64,000 nucleotides of DNA from Paenibacillus daejeonensis DSM 15491 (lineage in GTDB: Bacteria > Bacillota > Bacilli > Paenibacillales > Paenibacillaceae), in the NCBI RefSeq assembly GCF_000378385.1, contig NZ_KB899662.1, positions 1-64,000 of the forward strand. The letters are read 5' to 3'. The notes under the pieces were generated by a model. That model saw only the letters and a list, made by a program, of their open reading frames with translations. It ran no database searches and was not told the origin of the DNA. The position numbers were made by a program, and so were the translations under genes. This document shows positions 34,066 to 41,478 of this stretch, piece by piece (the stretch's first letter is position 1; the number at the start of each line of letters is the position of its first letter).

Positions 34066-34111
34066 AAAAACCTCCTCGCCTTCCTTTGTAACAAGGAAGA
34101 CGAGGAGGTTT
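34066..34111 (-). terminator. Terminator of gerE (bidirectional hairpin)
   Basis: AAACCTCCTCGCCTTCCTT (34068-34086) pairs with AAGGAAGACGAGGAGGTTT (34093-34111). On the minus strand the hairpin is followed by six T residues, so it mainly ends gerE; the plus-strand T-tract is weak. Confidence 0.88.
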
Positions 34112-34132
34112 ACCAAGGGATGCGAGTATAGA

Positions 34133-34357
34133 TCAAATTTTTAATTCCCCAAGCTTAATCAGCTCGACCACAGCTTGCGAACGACCTTTGACATTTAACT
34201 TCTGCATAACATTGGAGATATGATTCCGTACGGTCTTCTCGCTGATGAACAGTTGCTGGGCTATATCTCTCGTTGTCTTATCCTGCACCAACAGCTCGAA
34301 CACTTCGCGCTCCCGATGGGTCAATAAAAACTTGCTCTTATGGTCGCTACCCTTCAC
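34133..34357 (-). CDS. gerE: Spore-coat transcription factor GerE
   Basis: A 74-residue LuxR-type helix-turn-helix protein with no other domain, exactly the length of B. subtilis GerE. The sequence shows LTHREREVFELLVQDKTTRDIAQQLFISEKTVRNHISNVMQKLNVKGRSQAVVELIKLGEL. GerE is the last regulator of the mother-cell cascade and, with sigma-K, controls coat and spore-surface polysaccharide genes (e.g. the cge operon in B. subtilis). A sigma-K-like promoter lies upstream. It lies about 2 kb from the glycan cluster. Confidence 0.94.
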   Translation of the reverse strand: MKGSDHKSKFLLTHREREVFELLVQDKTTRDIAQQLFISEKTVRNHISNVMQKLNVKGRSQAVVELIKLGELKI

Positions 34358-34421
34358 GTGTTTGTCACCCCTCCTTGCCCGGGTTTTTATGGTATAACAA
34401 GGTTAAGGGATACAGTCAAAT

Positions 34422-34450
34422 TATAGTATGAATGCGCCCTGTTTATGGTG
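34422..34450 (-). promoter_or_regulatory. Sigma-K-like promoter of gerE
   Basis: On the minus strand CATACTATA (34422-34430) matches the sigma-K -10 form CATANNNTA, with a -35 CACC 17 bases upstream (34447-34450). It lies about 65 bases before the gerE start. gerE is a sigma-K target in B. subtilis. Confidence 0.55.
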
Positions 34451-34510
34451 CGCTCCCCAACAAAATTGGGCAGTAGTACTGTGCTAAGCCTATAAGGTAA
34501 GACCTGTGGT

Positions 34511-34519
34511 TATAGTATG
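34511..34519 (-). promoter_or_regulatory. Second CATACTATA element upstream of gerE
   Basis: The 12-base string TTATAGTATGAA recurs 90 bases further from gerE (34510-34521), giving a second minus-strand CATACTATA. No matching AC is found at the -35 spacing. It may be a weak or decayed promoter. Confidence 0.3.
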
Positions 34520-34529
34520 AAAGCATCAC

Positions 34530-34560
34530 AAAAACGGCTCCTGAGCAGGAGCCGTTTTTT
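34530..34560 (-). terminator. Terminator of the YhcN/YlaJ-type lipoprotein gene (bidirectional)
   Basis: AAAACGGCTCCT (34531-34542) pairs perfectly with AGGAGCCGTTTT (34547-34558) around a four-base loop. T residues follow on both strands. It is 38 bases past the lipoprotein stop. Confidence 0.9.
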
Positions 34561-34597
34561 GTCATGTTTTTGATTACATCCTGATACTGGCTTGTCC

Positions 34598-35182
34598 CTA
34601 TTCGATCCCTTCATCCAATGCAAAGACACGATCGACCATAGCATTGAATTCGGCGATGTACGGCTGGACAGGGCGCTTGAGCTGCGCCTCATTCATATAC
34701 ATGGTCATACGCTCCACGAATACCGGGTCGGAGGATACATAGACCAATTTCCGATTGGGATGCAGCTCTTTAACGATCCGGGCCACCTTACGTTTGATGT
34801 CGTATGATGGCTCTTGAATCGCCGGATCCTCCAACGTGATGGCTACGTAAATGTTCTGATCCGCAAGCAGCACATAGGCGGCACGGATGTCCGGAAGCGC
34901 CGCCACGGCCTCCGACACATCACTGTTCATCTCCATGCGGTAATTTTTATGGGCGCCGACAAGATTATTGCTGTTCAATCGGTTGCTGCCTGCACGGTTC
35001 ATTTCGTTCATCTGGTCAACTGCGAATCGCTTGTCGATTACCCAATTGCCGTTAGCGTCTTTTTTATGCTGCTGCTGACGAATGTTGCGGTTGCCAATAT
35101 CCCCCTGACGCTCATCGATACATCCGGTTAACATGGCTGCGATGACTAAGGCCGCTGCTCCGAGCTTTGCTGCACGCTGCAT
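34598..35182 (-). CDS. YhcN/YlaJ-family sporulation lipoprotein
   Basis: A 194-residue lipoprotein: lipobox LTGC after a short signal peptide (LGAAALVIAAMLTGC), then a basic, Asn-rich linker. The YhcN/YlaJ domain follows (LPDIRAAYVLLADQNIYVAITL, YDIKRKVARIVKELHPNRKLVYVSSDPVFVERM). Members are made in the forespore and lie in the spore inner membrane or contribute to germination. The ATG following GGAGGTCAGCGT was chosen. It is adjacent to gerE but separated by a terminator. Confidence 0.9.
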   Translation of the reverse strand: MQRAAKLGAAALVIAAMLTGCIDERQGDIGNRNIRQQQHKKDANGNWVIDKRFAVDQMNEMNRAGSNRLNSNNLVGAHKNYRMEMNSDVSEAVAALPDIRAAYVLLADQNIYVAITLEDPAIQEPSYDIKRKVARIVKELHPNRKLVYVSSDPVFVERMTMYMNEAQLKRPVQPYIAEFNAMVDRVFALDEGIE

Positions 35183-35323
35183 ACGCTGACCTCCTTGAAC
35201 TGTAATATGCAATTAAAATAGGACGGGAGCTCTGTTACCGAAGAGGCAATACAGAACGAACCGTTAGGGTTAGGATGCCGGGAATCCGCATATCCTATCC
35301 GCGGCTCGGGGAGATTAGAAGCA

Positions 35324-35353
35324 TTGACTTTTAATCAATGGCAGGATTATAAT
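35324..35353 (+). promoter_or_regulatory. Promoter of fabH
   Basis: TTGACT (35324-35329) and TATAAT (35348-35353) with an 18-base spacer, a strong sigma-A promoter about 60 bases before the start. Confidence 0.8.
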
Positions 35354-35360
35354 ACTAGGT

Positions 35361-35380
35361 ATTAGTACCAGGTATTAATA
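35361..35380 (+). promoter_or_regulatory. FapR operator
   Basis: TTAGTACCAGGTATTAA is a near-perfect match to the palindromic FapR box (TTAGTACCNNGTACTAA type) of Bacillales. It overlaps the expected transcript start of fabH, the position used by FapR to repress fatty-acid genes until malonyl-CoA accumulates. Confidence 0.85.
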
Positions 35381-35413
35381 TCAGATCATAACCGAATAAG
35401 GAAGGTGATCCCA

Positions 35414-36415
35414 ATGTCATCTCACCGCTTGCACTCCAATGCACGAATTACTGCTATAGGGACATATGTACCGGAGAAGATCCTGACGAATCTTGAACTT
35501 GAAGGCATGGTCGATACCAATGATGAATGGATCGTCCAGCGTACAGGGATCCGGGAGCGGCATATCAGCGAACCCCATCAATACACCAGTGATCTATGCT
35601 TTCATGCCGTTCGCAACCTGCGGGAACGATATCAGGTCGGCCTTGAAGATGTGGACCATGTTATTGTGGCCACTTCTACACCGGATACTGTGTTTCCCAG
35701 TATGGCAGCACGCGTTCAAGGCGAATTTGGTATTCGAGCAGCTGGTGCATTAGATATTCAGGCCGCCTGTGCAGGCTTTGTGTCCGGGCTTCAGCTGGCT
35801 AATGGATTATTGCTGAGCGGCAGCTGCCGCAAGATCCTGGTCATTGGCGCCGAGACCTTGTCCAAGATTACGGACTATACCGACCGTTCCACCTGCATCC
35901 TTTTTGGAGACGGAGCGGGAGCCGTACTCGTTGAGGCCGGAGCCGAGGGCAGCTTCATTGCCTCGCGTTCTGCAACAGACGGCACCATTGGTCACCATCT
36001 GTACCGCTCCGCCTTGTCTGACAACATTGCCGGCTCACCTATTGCGACCCATGGCTGCATTGTGCAGAACGGACGTGAAGTCTACAAATGGGCCGTTACC
36101 CAAGTGTCGGAGGGCATTACAGACTTGCTGCATACCAGCGGGACTCCTGCGGAGCAACTGGATTGGCTCATCCCGCACAGCGCCAACCTTCGGATTCTCG
36201 AATCGATCAGCGAACGTACTGGAATAGGCATGGACCGTATCCTGGAGAGCGTGGTTCGCTACGGCAACACCTCCGCTGCCTCCATCCCGCTTGCCCTGGA
36301 CAGCGGCATCCGGGCAGGACGTGTGAAACCGGGACATTCGGTTCTCCTGTACGGCTTTGGCGGGGGTCTGACGCAATCCGGCTTGCTGTTGCAATGGGTG
36401 GCTGAGTCACAATAA
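35414..36415 (+). CDS. fabH: Beta-ketoacyl-ACP synthase III
   Basis: Starts fatty-acid chains by condensing acyl-CoA with malonyl-ACP. About 333 residues. The catalytic triad is visible: Cys in DIQAACAGFVSGLQ, His in DWLIPHSANLRI and Asn in VRYGNTSAASIPLAL; the glycine-rich C-terminus (YGFGGGLTQSG) is typical. The ATG was chosen after AAGGAAGG; a GTG three codons upstream is possible. It is monocistronic with its own promoter, FapR box and terminator hairpin. B. subtilis has two FabH paralogs; which one this matches is not clear. Confidence 0.95.
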   Translation: MSSHRLHSNARITAIGTYVPEKILTNLELEGMVDTNDEWIVQRTGIRERHISEPHQYTSDLCFHAVRNLRERYQVGLEDVDHVIVATSTPDTVFPSMAARVQGEFGIRAAGALDIQAACAGFVSGLQLANGLLLSGSCRKILVIGAETLSKITDYTDRSTCILFGDGAGAVLVEAGAEGSFIASRSATDGTIGHHLYRSALSDNIAGSPIATHGCIVQNGREVYKWAVTQVSEGITDLLHTSGTPAEQLDWLIPHSANLRILESISERTGIGMDRILESVVRYGNTSAASIPLALDSGIRAGRVKPGHSVLLYGFGGGLTQSGLLLQWVAESQ

Positions 36416-36419
36416 ACCA

Positions 36420-36457
36420 AACAAGACGGGCCGCGTTTATGCGCAGTCCGTCTTGTT
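36420..36457. terminator. Hairpin between convergent fabH and the glycan operon
   Basis: AACAAGACGG (36420-36429) pairs with CCGTCTTGTT (36448-36457), with a GC-rich inner stem. It sits between two converging gene ends and probably serves both, though neither side has a clean T-tract. Confidence 0.65.
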
Positions 36458-36468
36458 CGTCCATTTTG

Positions 36469-37662
36469 TTAGTCCTCTCCTGACAGGGGAGCCGTTTCAA
36501 CCACAATATTTCGTTTGACGGACTGCAGCAGCTTCAATGCCTCTTCCAGGGTATTGCCTTTGACCACGATCTGTCCTATGCGGTCAGTTCCCACCTTGAA
36601 CTGGCGTACGGGATCACCCGGCCCATAGTCAAAATTCACCTGGATGATGTCCTCTTGCTCGACATTTTCATTCTCCTGCTTGGCAAGGGTGCCGTTGCTG
36701 TCATGAATAAGCAGCTCGCACGCACATGGCGTACCTCCCAGCCGATTGAACTGCGGAGCTCTGCCTAATGCTGCCAGGACAATATGCTCGTAATAATTGC
36801 AGCCATAATACGTGGATACTAATTCAGGCAAGCAGGTCGCACCTGCACGGCCACCGATTTCCAGTACGTAGACATCCTTGCCTACCAGCATAAAGTCTGC
36901 GTTGATGGCGCAATTATCCAGACCGAGCGCAGTAATGCTGGCCTCCAGCTGATGATGAATATCCTGCAGCACCTCATCGCCAAGCACATAAGGCACATAA
37001 TGCCCGATCGGCACCCCGGCGTCACCGTAAAACATGAAGTCGCCATGAGGCATCACAAATTGAATATTGCCCTCATAGACAAAGGCTTGTGCACCGAATT
37101 CAATGCCTTCCAAGAACTGTTCTACAATGAAAAATGATTGTCTTGTGGCCTGCATCACTTGCTCAAATGCGTAGTCGGTCTGCTCCAGCCGGTCTACCTT
37201 CACAATCCCTTTGCTCCCGCCGCTGTCTGTTGCTTTGAATACGACTGGCTGATTCAGTGAGAGAAAGGCCGCTCGGGCTTCCTCTTTGCTGCTTACTCGC
37301 ACATACGATGCCGTACGTACCCCGTGCTTGGAAAATGCCTGTTTCATCTCCCATTTGTTCGAAGAGAGACGCGCGGCAGCTTCACTGATCCCCCGAAGCC
37401 CCATCGCATCGGACACGACGCCCACCGCTCTGACGGCTACATCCGTTCCCGTCGTACATATGCCATCAATTGCTTCCTTGCGGGCAATGGCCAGCACGCC
37501 TTCCAGATCCGTCGTATCGACATCATACACGCGGTCGGCGAAGCGAAAGCCCGGATATTTGCCGGGACGGCTGATGACGATGACCTCCAGTCCCAGATCC
37601 TTGGCTGTCTGAATGAGGGGCAGCTGGGAAATCCCTGCCCCCAGGACCATCAGCCGACTCAT
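36469..37662 (-). CDS. ATP-grasp family ligase
   Basis: A 397-residue ATP-grasp enzyme. Residues 1-110 form a Rossmann-like preATP-grasp domain (RLMVLGAGISQLPLIQTAKDLGLEVIVISR). The ATP-grasp core shows VVFKATDSGGSKGI (ATP-binding Lys), IVEQFLEGIEFGAQAFV, and the metal site NADFMLVGKDVYVLEIGGRAGATCLPELV. A C-terminal beta domain follows. Such enzymes join a carboxylate to an amine or thiol. It overlaps the sugar aminotransferase gene by four bases, so it may acylate the amino-sugar made there; this is inference. It is the last gene of the long minus-strand operon. Confidence 0.85.
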   Translation of the reverse strand: MSRLMVLGAGISQLPLIQTAKDLGLEVIVISRPGKYPGFRFADRVYDVDTTDLEGVLAIARKEAIDGICTTGTDVAVRAVGVVSDAMGLRGISEAAARLSSNKWEMKQAFSKHGVRTASYVRVSSKEEARAAFLSLNQPVVFKATDSGGSKGIVKVDRLEQTDYAFEQVMQATRQSFFIVEQFLEGIEFGAQAFVYEGNIQFVMPHGDFMFYGDAGVPIGHYVPYVLGDEVLQDIHHQLEASITALGLDNCAINADFMLVGKDVYVLEIGGRAGATCLPELVSTYYGCNYYEHIVLAALGRAPQFNRLGGTPCACELLIHDSNGTLAKQENENVEQEDIIQVNFDYGPGDPVRQFKVGTDRIGQIVVKGNTLEEALKLLQSVKRNIVVETAPLSGED

Positions 37663-38792
37663 GGCTGGTACTCCCTCACCCGGCTAATGATGCGATCCAG
37701 ATCCGCATCGCTCAGATTAGGGTGAATCGGCAGCGTCAGGATATGCTTCCAGATAGCCGTTGTCCGCGGTACAATGGCCTGACTGTCAATATAGCAAGGG
37801 TGCAGATGGCAAGGATAGTAGTGCACTCCGGTTGCAATATTATGCTCTTGGAGATGGCCAATCAGACGGTCACGATTCGATTCGTCAGGTAATCTCACCT
37901 GGAAGAGGTGCCATGAACTGGAGGCATAGTCCTTCTCCTGGGGCAACGTGAGCCAGGCCAGATCACTCAGCTCCGCCTGATACCGCTCCGCCACCGCCCG
38001 CCGTCGTCCGTTCAACTGGTCCAGCTTGCCCAGCTGAACTAGCCCAATGGCCGCTTGAAGATCATTCATATGATATTTATAGCCGACATCATCCACATAA
38101 TATTGCCATGCGTACACTTTTTCCGTCGATGAACGCATCCACGTATCGCGGGAGATGCCCACCCAACGCTTCGCCCGGATTTTGCGGTCCATCCACTCCG
38201 CTTTACAGGTAATGGCGCCACCTTCGCCGCTCGTCAGGTTCTTGACCGCATGGAAGCTGAAGCAGGTGAGCTCACTGATCGAGCCGATGCGTTGGCCTTT
38301 GTAAGACGCCCCGCAAGCATGAGCCGCATCTTCAATCACCTGGATGCCATGATTCTGGGCAACCGCATGAATCGCGTCCATATCGCAGGGGTGGCCACCC
38401 ATATGAACGACGATGACCGCCTTGGTCCGGGGCGTAACCCGCCGGTCAATCTCGTCTGCGGAGATGTTCAACGAATCCGTCTCAATATCGGCAAAGACGG
38501 GAGTTGCTCCCACATAACGCACGGCATGGACCGTAGAGATAAAGGTCATCGAGGGCACAATGACTTCATCCCCCGGCCCAATCTTCAATACGTCCAGGGC
38601 AAGATGGAGCGCAGCTGTTCCAGAATTGAGGGCACTTGCAAAGCGAGTACCGGCAAACGTGGCAAATTCTCGTTCAAACTGCTCGGTTTTGGGTCCCAGT
38701 CCCAGCCAGCCCGAACGCATGACCTCCGACACGGCATCGATCTCTTCCTGGCCGATAGATGGCTGCAGGACAGGGATATGTTTATGCTCCAA
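37659..38792 (-). CDS. DegT/DnrJ/EryC1-family sugar aminotransferase
   Basis: A 377-residue PLP-dependent aminotransferase acting on nucleotide-linked keto-sugars. Motifs: GSGTAALHLAL-type block (LNSGTAALHLALD), VIVPSMTFISTVHAVRYVGATPVFADIE, VIEDAAHACGASYKG and the PLP lysine in CFSFHAVKNLTSGEGGAI. The start is TTG after AAAGGAG. With dTDP-glucose 4,6-dehydratase (rfbB) in the same operon, the likely product is a dTDP-4-amino-4,6-dideoxy-sugar or a 3-amino isomer. Confidence 0.92.
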   Translation of the reverse strand: MEHKHIPVLQPSIGQEEIDAVSEVMRSGWLGLGPKTEQFEREFATFAGTRFASALNSGTAALHLALDVLKIGPGDEVIVPSMTFISTVHAVRYVGATPVFADIETDSLNISADEIDRRVTPRTKAVIVVHMGGHPCDMDAIHAVAQNHGIQVIEDAAHACGASYKGQRIGSISELTCFSFHAVKNLTSGEGGAITCKAEWMDRKIRAKRWVGISRDTWMRSSTEKVYAWQYYVDDVGYKYHMNDLQAAIGLVQLGKLDQLNGRRRAVAERYQAELSDLAWLTLPQEKDYASSSWHLFQVRLPDESNRDRLIGHLQEHNIATGVHYYPCHLHPCYIDSQAIVPRTTAIWKHILTLPIHPNLSDADLDRIISRVREYQP

Positions 38793-38831
38793 CGCGTTTT
38801 GCTCCTTTCTTACACAGGCAAATTTGATAGA

Positions 38832-39857
38832 CTAGGCTTCCAAAATCAACGTTCGCCAGCTTTCCGCACAGGCGTCAATGGAGAAGCGCTCGCGCGCTTG
38901 GGTCAAGGCAGCCTCCCGGATCTCGGCACGGAGCTGCGGTTGCTCGATCAGCTCGCAGAGCGCTTCATACCAATCGTCTCTCCCGGAGCCTGCCAGCATG
39001 CCATTCCCTTTATGCGTAATCCAATTGTTATAAGGCGGCGTATCGGCATAGATCCCAGCGATCCCGCAGGCGGCATACTCCCGATACTTGTTGTTGGTTT
39101 TGCAATCATGCAGGAGCGTATGCTCCAACGGGGCCAGCCCAATATCCCAGTTGGAGCGGTAGAGACGCTTCAAGAAGTTCTGATAATTACCGTCATGATG
39201 GGCAAACGTTACTTGATGCAAGCCCTCCAGCCCTTCCGGGATGTAGCCAAAAAACTCAATTTTGATGCCATCCCCATATTTTCGAGCAATGCCACGCAAC
39301 GCGTGAATGACTGGGCCGAAGGCTGCTTCTTTCTTGCCGCCCTCATATCCGATGAAAACCCGGTCATCCCGTTTGTCAGATTTATCGAAGCTGTCCAGCA
39401 AGGCGAAGTCGACACTTCCTGGGAAGCTGACAATATGGCGTGGTTGAAAGTGCGTCTGTAGATGCCGGGCGAAAAAATCTGAAGCTACTTTGACGATTGC
39501 CGCATGCTTCAAAAACTTGACATAGGTATCCCGTCTTGCCGGCTCATGATAATAGCGTCCCATGTCTGAGCCCGGGGCCATTGCCATAAAATGATCATCA
39601 ATCACATAGACCGTTTTCTTGCCCATCCCGTTTGCCAGCTCCAGAAGCTTGTAGGCCGCAGGCTGCACCGTTCTGAAAAATAAAATGACATCGGCAGACG
39701 CCAAGTCTCCTTTGCTCACATCATCATCGGAGAGAACCTTGAAGTTGCATACCCCCTGCCGTTCCAGATGACGAAACGGCTGTTCGATCCCGATCTTGTA
39801 CGAGACAATCCTCTCAGATCCGATGATCAGTACCTGCATCCCTGCTCTTCTACCCAT
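38832..39857 (-). CDS. Glycosyltransferase (CgeB/GT4-like)
   Basis: A 341-residue GT-B-type glycosyltransferase. It has VYVIDDHFMAMAPGSDMGRYYHEP, VSFPGSVDFALLDSFDK, RVFIGYEGGKKEAAFGPVIHALR and a C-terminal donor-binding block (WDIGLAPLEHTLLHDCKTNNKYREYAACGIAGIY). It is a close paralog of the next gene's catalytic part (shared VYVIDD, FIGYEGG, NNCKTNNKLREYGACGIPG-type blocks) but lacks that protein's N-terminal basic/GX3 tag. Start ATG after GGAGGGAG. Confidence 0.88.
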   Translation of the reverse strand: MGRRAGMQVLIIGSERIVSYKIGIEQPFRHLERQGVCNFKVLSDDDVSKGDLASADVILFFRTVQPAAYKLLELANGMGKKTVYVIDDHFMAMAPGSDMGRYYHEPARRDTYVKFLKHAAIVKVASDFFARHLQTHFQPRHIVSFPGSVDFALLDSFDKSDKRDDRVFIGYEGGKKEAAFGPVIHALRGIARKYGDGIKIEFFGYIPEGLEGLHQVTFAHHDGNYQNFLKRLYRSNWDIGLAPLEHTLLHDCKTNNKYREYAACGIAGIYADTPPYNNWITHKGNGMLAGSGRDDWYEALCELIEQPQLRAEIREAALTQARERFSIDACAESWRTLILEA

Positions 39858-39878
39858 CTTATGCTCCCTCCCTCGTCT

Positions 39879-41171
39879 CTAATGCCGGAAGACATGCTGG
39901 TTCCACTGGGCTGCACAATGCTCCACCGAGAACTCGCCGCGCGCCTGGGCTTCCGCTTGTACGCGGATGCGCTCGCGCATCGCTGGATCCTCGATCATCT
40001 CGCGCAGACCTTTGTACCATCCGTCTTCCGTGTGAGGGACCAGGTATCCCGTCTCGCCCTGCTTGATCCATGGACGATACACGGGCGAATCCGTATAGAG
40101 ACCCGGGATGCCGCAGGCCCCGTATTCTCTCAGCTTATTGTTGGTCTTGCAGTTATTGAACGGATGCACCGCCAGCGGGGCAATCCCGATATCCCAACCA
40201 CTCTGCTTCAGCTTGCGAATGAAGCTGCGATATTCCTGGTTGCCTTCCACATGCTTGACATTCGGATGGTCCGCAAGCTCTGCCGGGACGTACCCATAGA
40301 ACTCCAGGGTAATAAAACCGCCGTAGTAATCGAGGATCCGCCGTAATGCTGGCACGACAACGACGAAGTCTTCTTCCTTGCTGCCGCCCTCGTAGCCGAT
40401 AACTACCTGACCGCTGGTTCTCGATGTCCGCTCCACGCCATCCAGCCAGGCGAAATCGACGCTGGCAGGGAAGTAAACGACTTTGCGCTTGAACTTTGCT
40501 TCGATATAGGAGCCCAGCTCCGGCGAGTCGACCTTGATGATATGCGCGTGTGTCAAAAACTGGCGGAACGTCTCCTTCCGCTCAGGCACCTGATAATAAT
40601 CGCCTACAGGCGTGTTCGCCGGAATCTCAAGGAAGTTGTCGTCAATGACATAGACGGTCGTTTTGCCCAGCGCATGGGCAAGCTCAAGCAGGGCGAAGGA
40701 TGACGGTTCGACATTGCGCAGGAAGATGATCGTATGGGCTGCCTCGATCAGCTCGCGGCTCACTTCCTCCTCTGTATGCACCGCAAACGAGAAATCCCCC
40801 CGCTTCTGCAGCTCGCGGAACGGCTGGACAATGCCAATGTCGAGCGATGCGATATGGCCTGCCGTAATGACCAGGACATCCAGTTGTCCGATGGCAGGAG
40901 CTGGCGTGGCGGGCGTTTCCGACAGGACCGCCTCCGGCGGCTGCTCGGCCACGGCAGTCTTCGCATTCTCCACCCCGCGGGCATAGCCGTCCCGGCGGCC
41001 TTGCTCGAAGCCTGCGATGTGCCCTTGCTGGTACGGGCTCAAGCCTGGCTTCACACCATTCTTCCGCGCCACCTTGCGCGAGGGCTGCCGCCTGCGGGAG
41101 GCGCCCCCTCGCTTGGCGGCTTTGGGCCGTCTGACTTTCTTCTTGTGCTTCCTCAGCGCCATCGCCATCAT
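39879..41171 (-). CDS. Glycosyltransferase with N-terminal basic tract and GX3 tag
   Basis: A 430-residue protein. Residues 7-42 are Lys/Arg-rich (RKHKKKVRRPKAAKRGGASR...). Residues 47-68 contain Gly at exactly every fourth position (G50, G54, G58, G62, G66 in QGHIAGFEQGRRDGYARG). An Ala/Pro/Glu linker leads to a GT-B domain (about 95-425) paralogous to the downstream gene (VYVIDDNFLEIPANTPVGDYY, VVIGYEGGSKEEDF, WDIGIAPLAVHPFNNCKTNNKLREYGACGIPGLY). Its ATG overlaps the stop of the 94-residue tag-only gene; the second or fourth ATG-coded residue may be the real start. Confidence 0.85.
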   Translation of the reverse strand: MMAMALRKHKKKVRRPKAAKRGGASRRRQPSRKVARKNGVKPGLSPYQQGHIAGFEQGRRDGYARGVENAKTAVAEQPPEAVLSETPATPAPAIGQLDVLVITAGHIASLDIGIVQPFRELQKRGDFSFAVHTEEEVSRELIEAAHTIIFLRNVEPSSFALLELAHALGKTTVYVIDDNFLEIPANTPVGDYYQVPERKETFRQFLTHAHIIKVDSPELGSYIEAKFKRKVVYFPASVDFAWLDGVERTSRTSGQVVIGYEGGSKEEDFVVVVPALRRILDYYGGFITLEFYGYVPAELADHPNVKHVEGNQEYRSFIRKLKQSGWDIGIAPLAVHPFNNCKTNNKLREYGACGIPGLYTDSPVYRPWIKQGETGYLVPHTEDGWYKGLREMIEDPAMRERIRVQAEAQARGEFSVEHCAAQWNQHVFRH

Positions 41172-41452
41172 GCTCCTTTATAAGCTTCCTGGTGGCCGGC
41201 CTCCATGCCCTCTGCATAACCGACATTGAATCCGTCATTATAAGCCTCATCAAACCCTGCATCGAAGGCCTGATTATAGGCTGCAGCGGTGGGTGCTACG
41301 GGGATGCTCGCGCTTCTATTGCGGGCAACGAGACGGCGGCCAGTTTTGCGTTTGCCTTTGACGCCCTTGCGTAACGGAGCTTTTCGTACCACTTTGCGGA
41401 TTCGCTTCTTGCCTGCTGCGGCCCCTGCGCTCTTCTTCTTGCGCTTCATCAT
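41168..41452 (-). CDS. 94-residue basic protein consisting only of the GX3 tag
   Basis: Residues 3-45 are extremely basic (MMKRKKKSAG, GKKRIRKVVRK, GKRKTGRR). Residues 59-94 place Gly or Ala at every fourth position (62, 66, 70, 74, 78, 82, 86, 90, 94), each mostly followed by an aromatic residue (F63, F67, Y71, F75, Y79, Y91). There is no catalytic domain. The start was chosen at the twin ATG after AGGAGG; the frame remains open upstream but without a site. It overlaps the next gene by four bases. It looks like a free-standing copy of the tag found on its glycosyltransferase neighbours, perhaps a scaffold; the function is unknown. Confidence 0.75.
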   Translation of the reverse strand: MMKRKKKSAGAAAGKKRIRKVVRKAPLRKGVKGKRKTGRRLVARNRSASIPVAPTAAAYNQAFDAGFDEAYNDGFNVGYAEGMEAGHQEAYKGA

Positions 41453-41478
41453 CGTTCTCCATCCTCCTAATAATGGGA

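Noticed and set aside
38250-39461. 403-residue plus-strand open frame
   Set aside because: Runs antisense across the end of the aminotransferase and most of a glycosyltransferase, both with clear family motifs and start sites.
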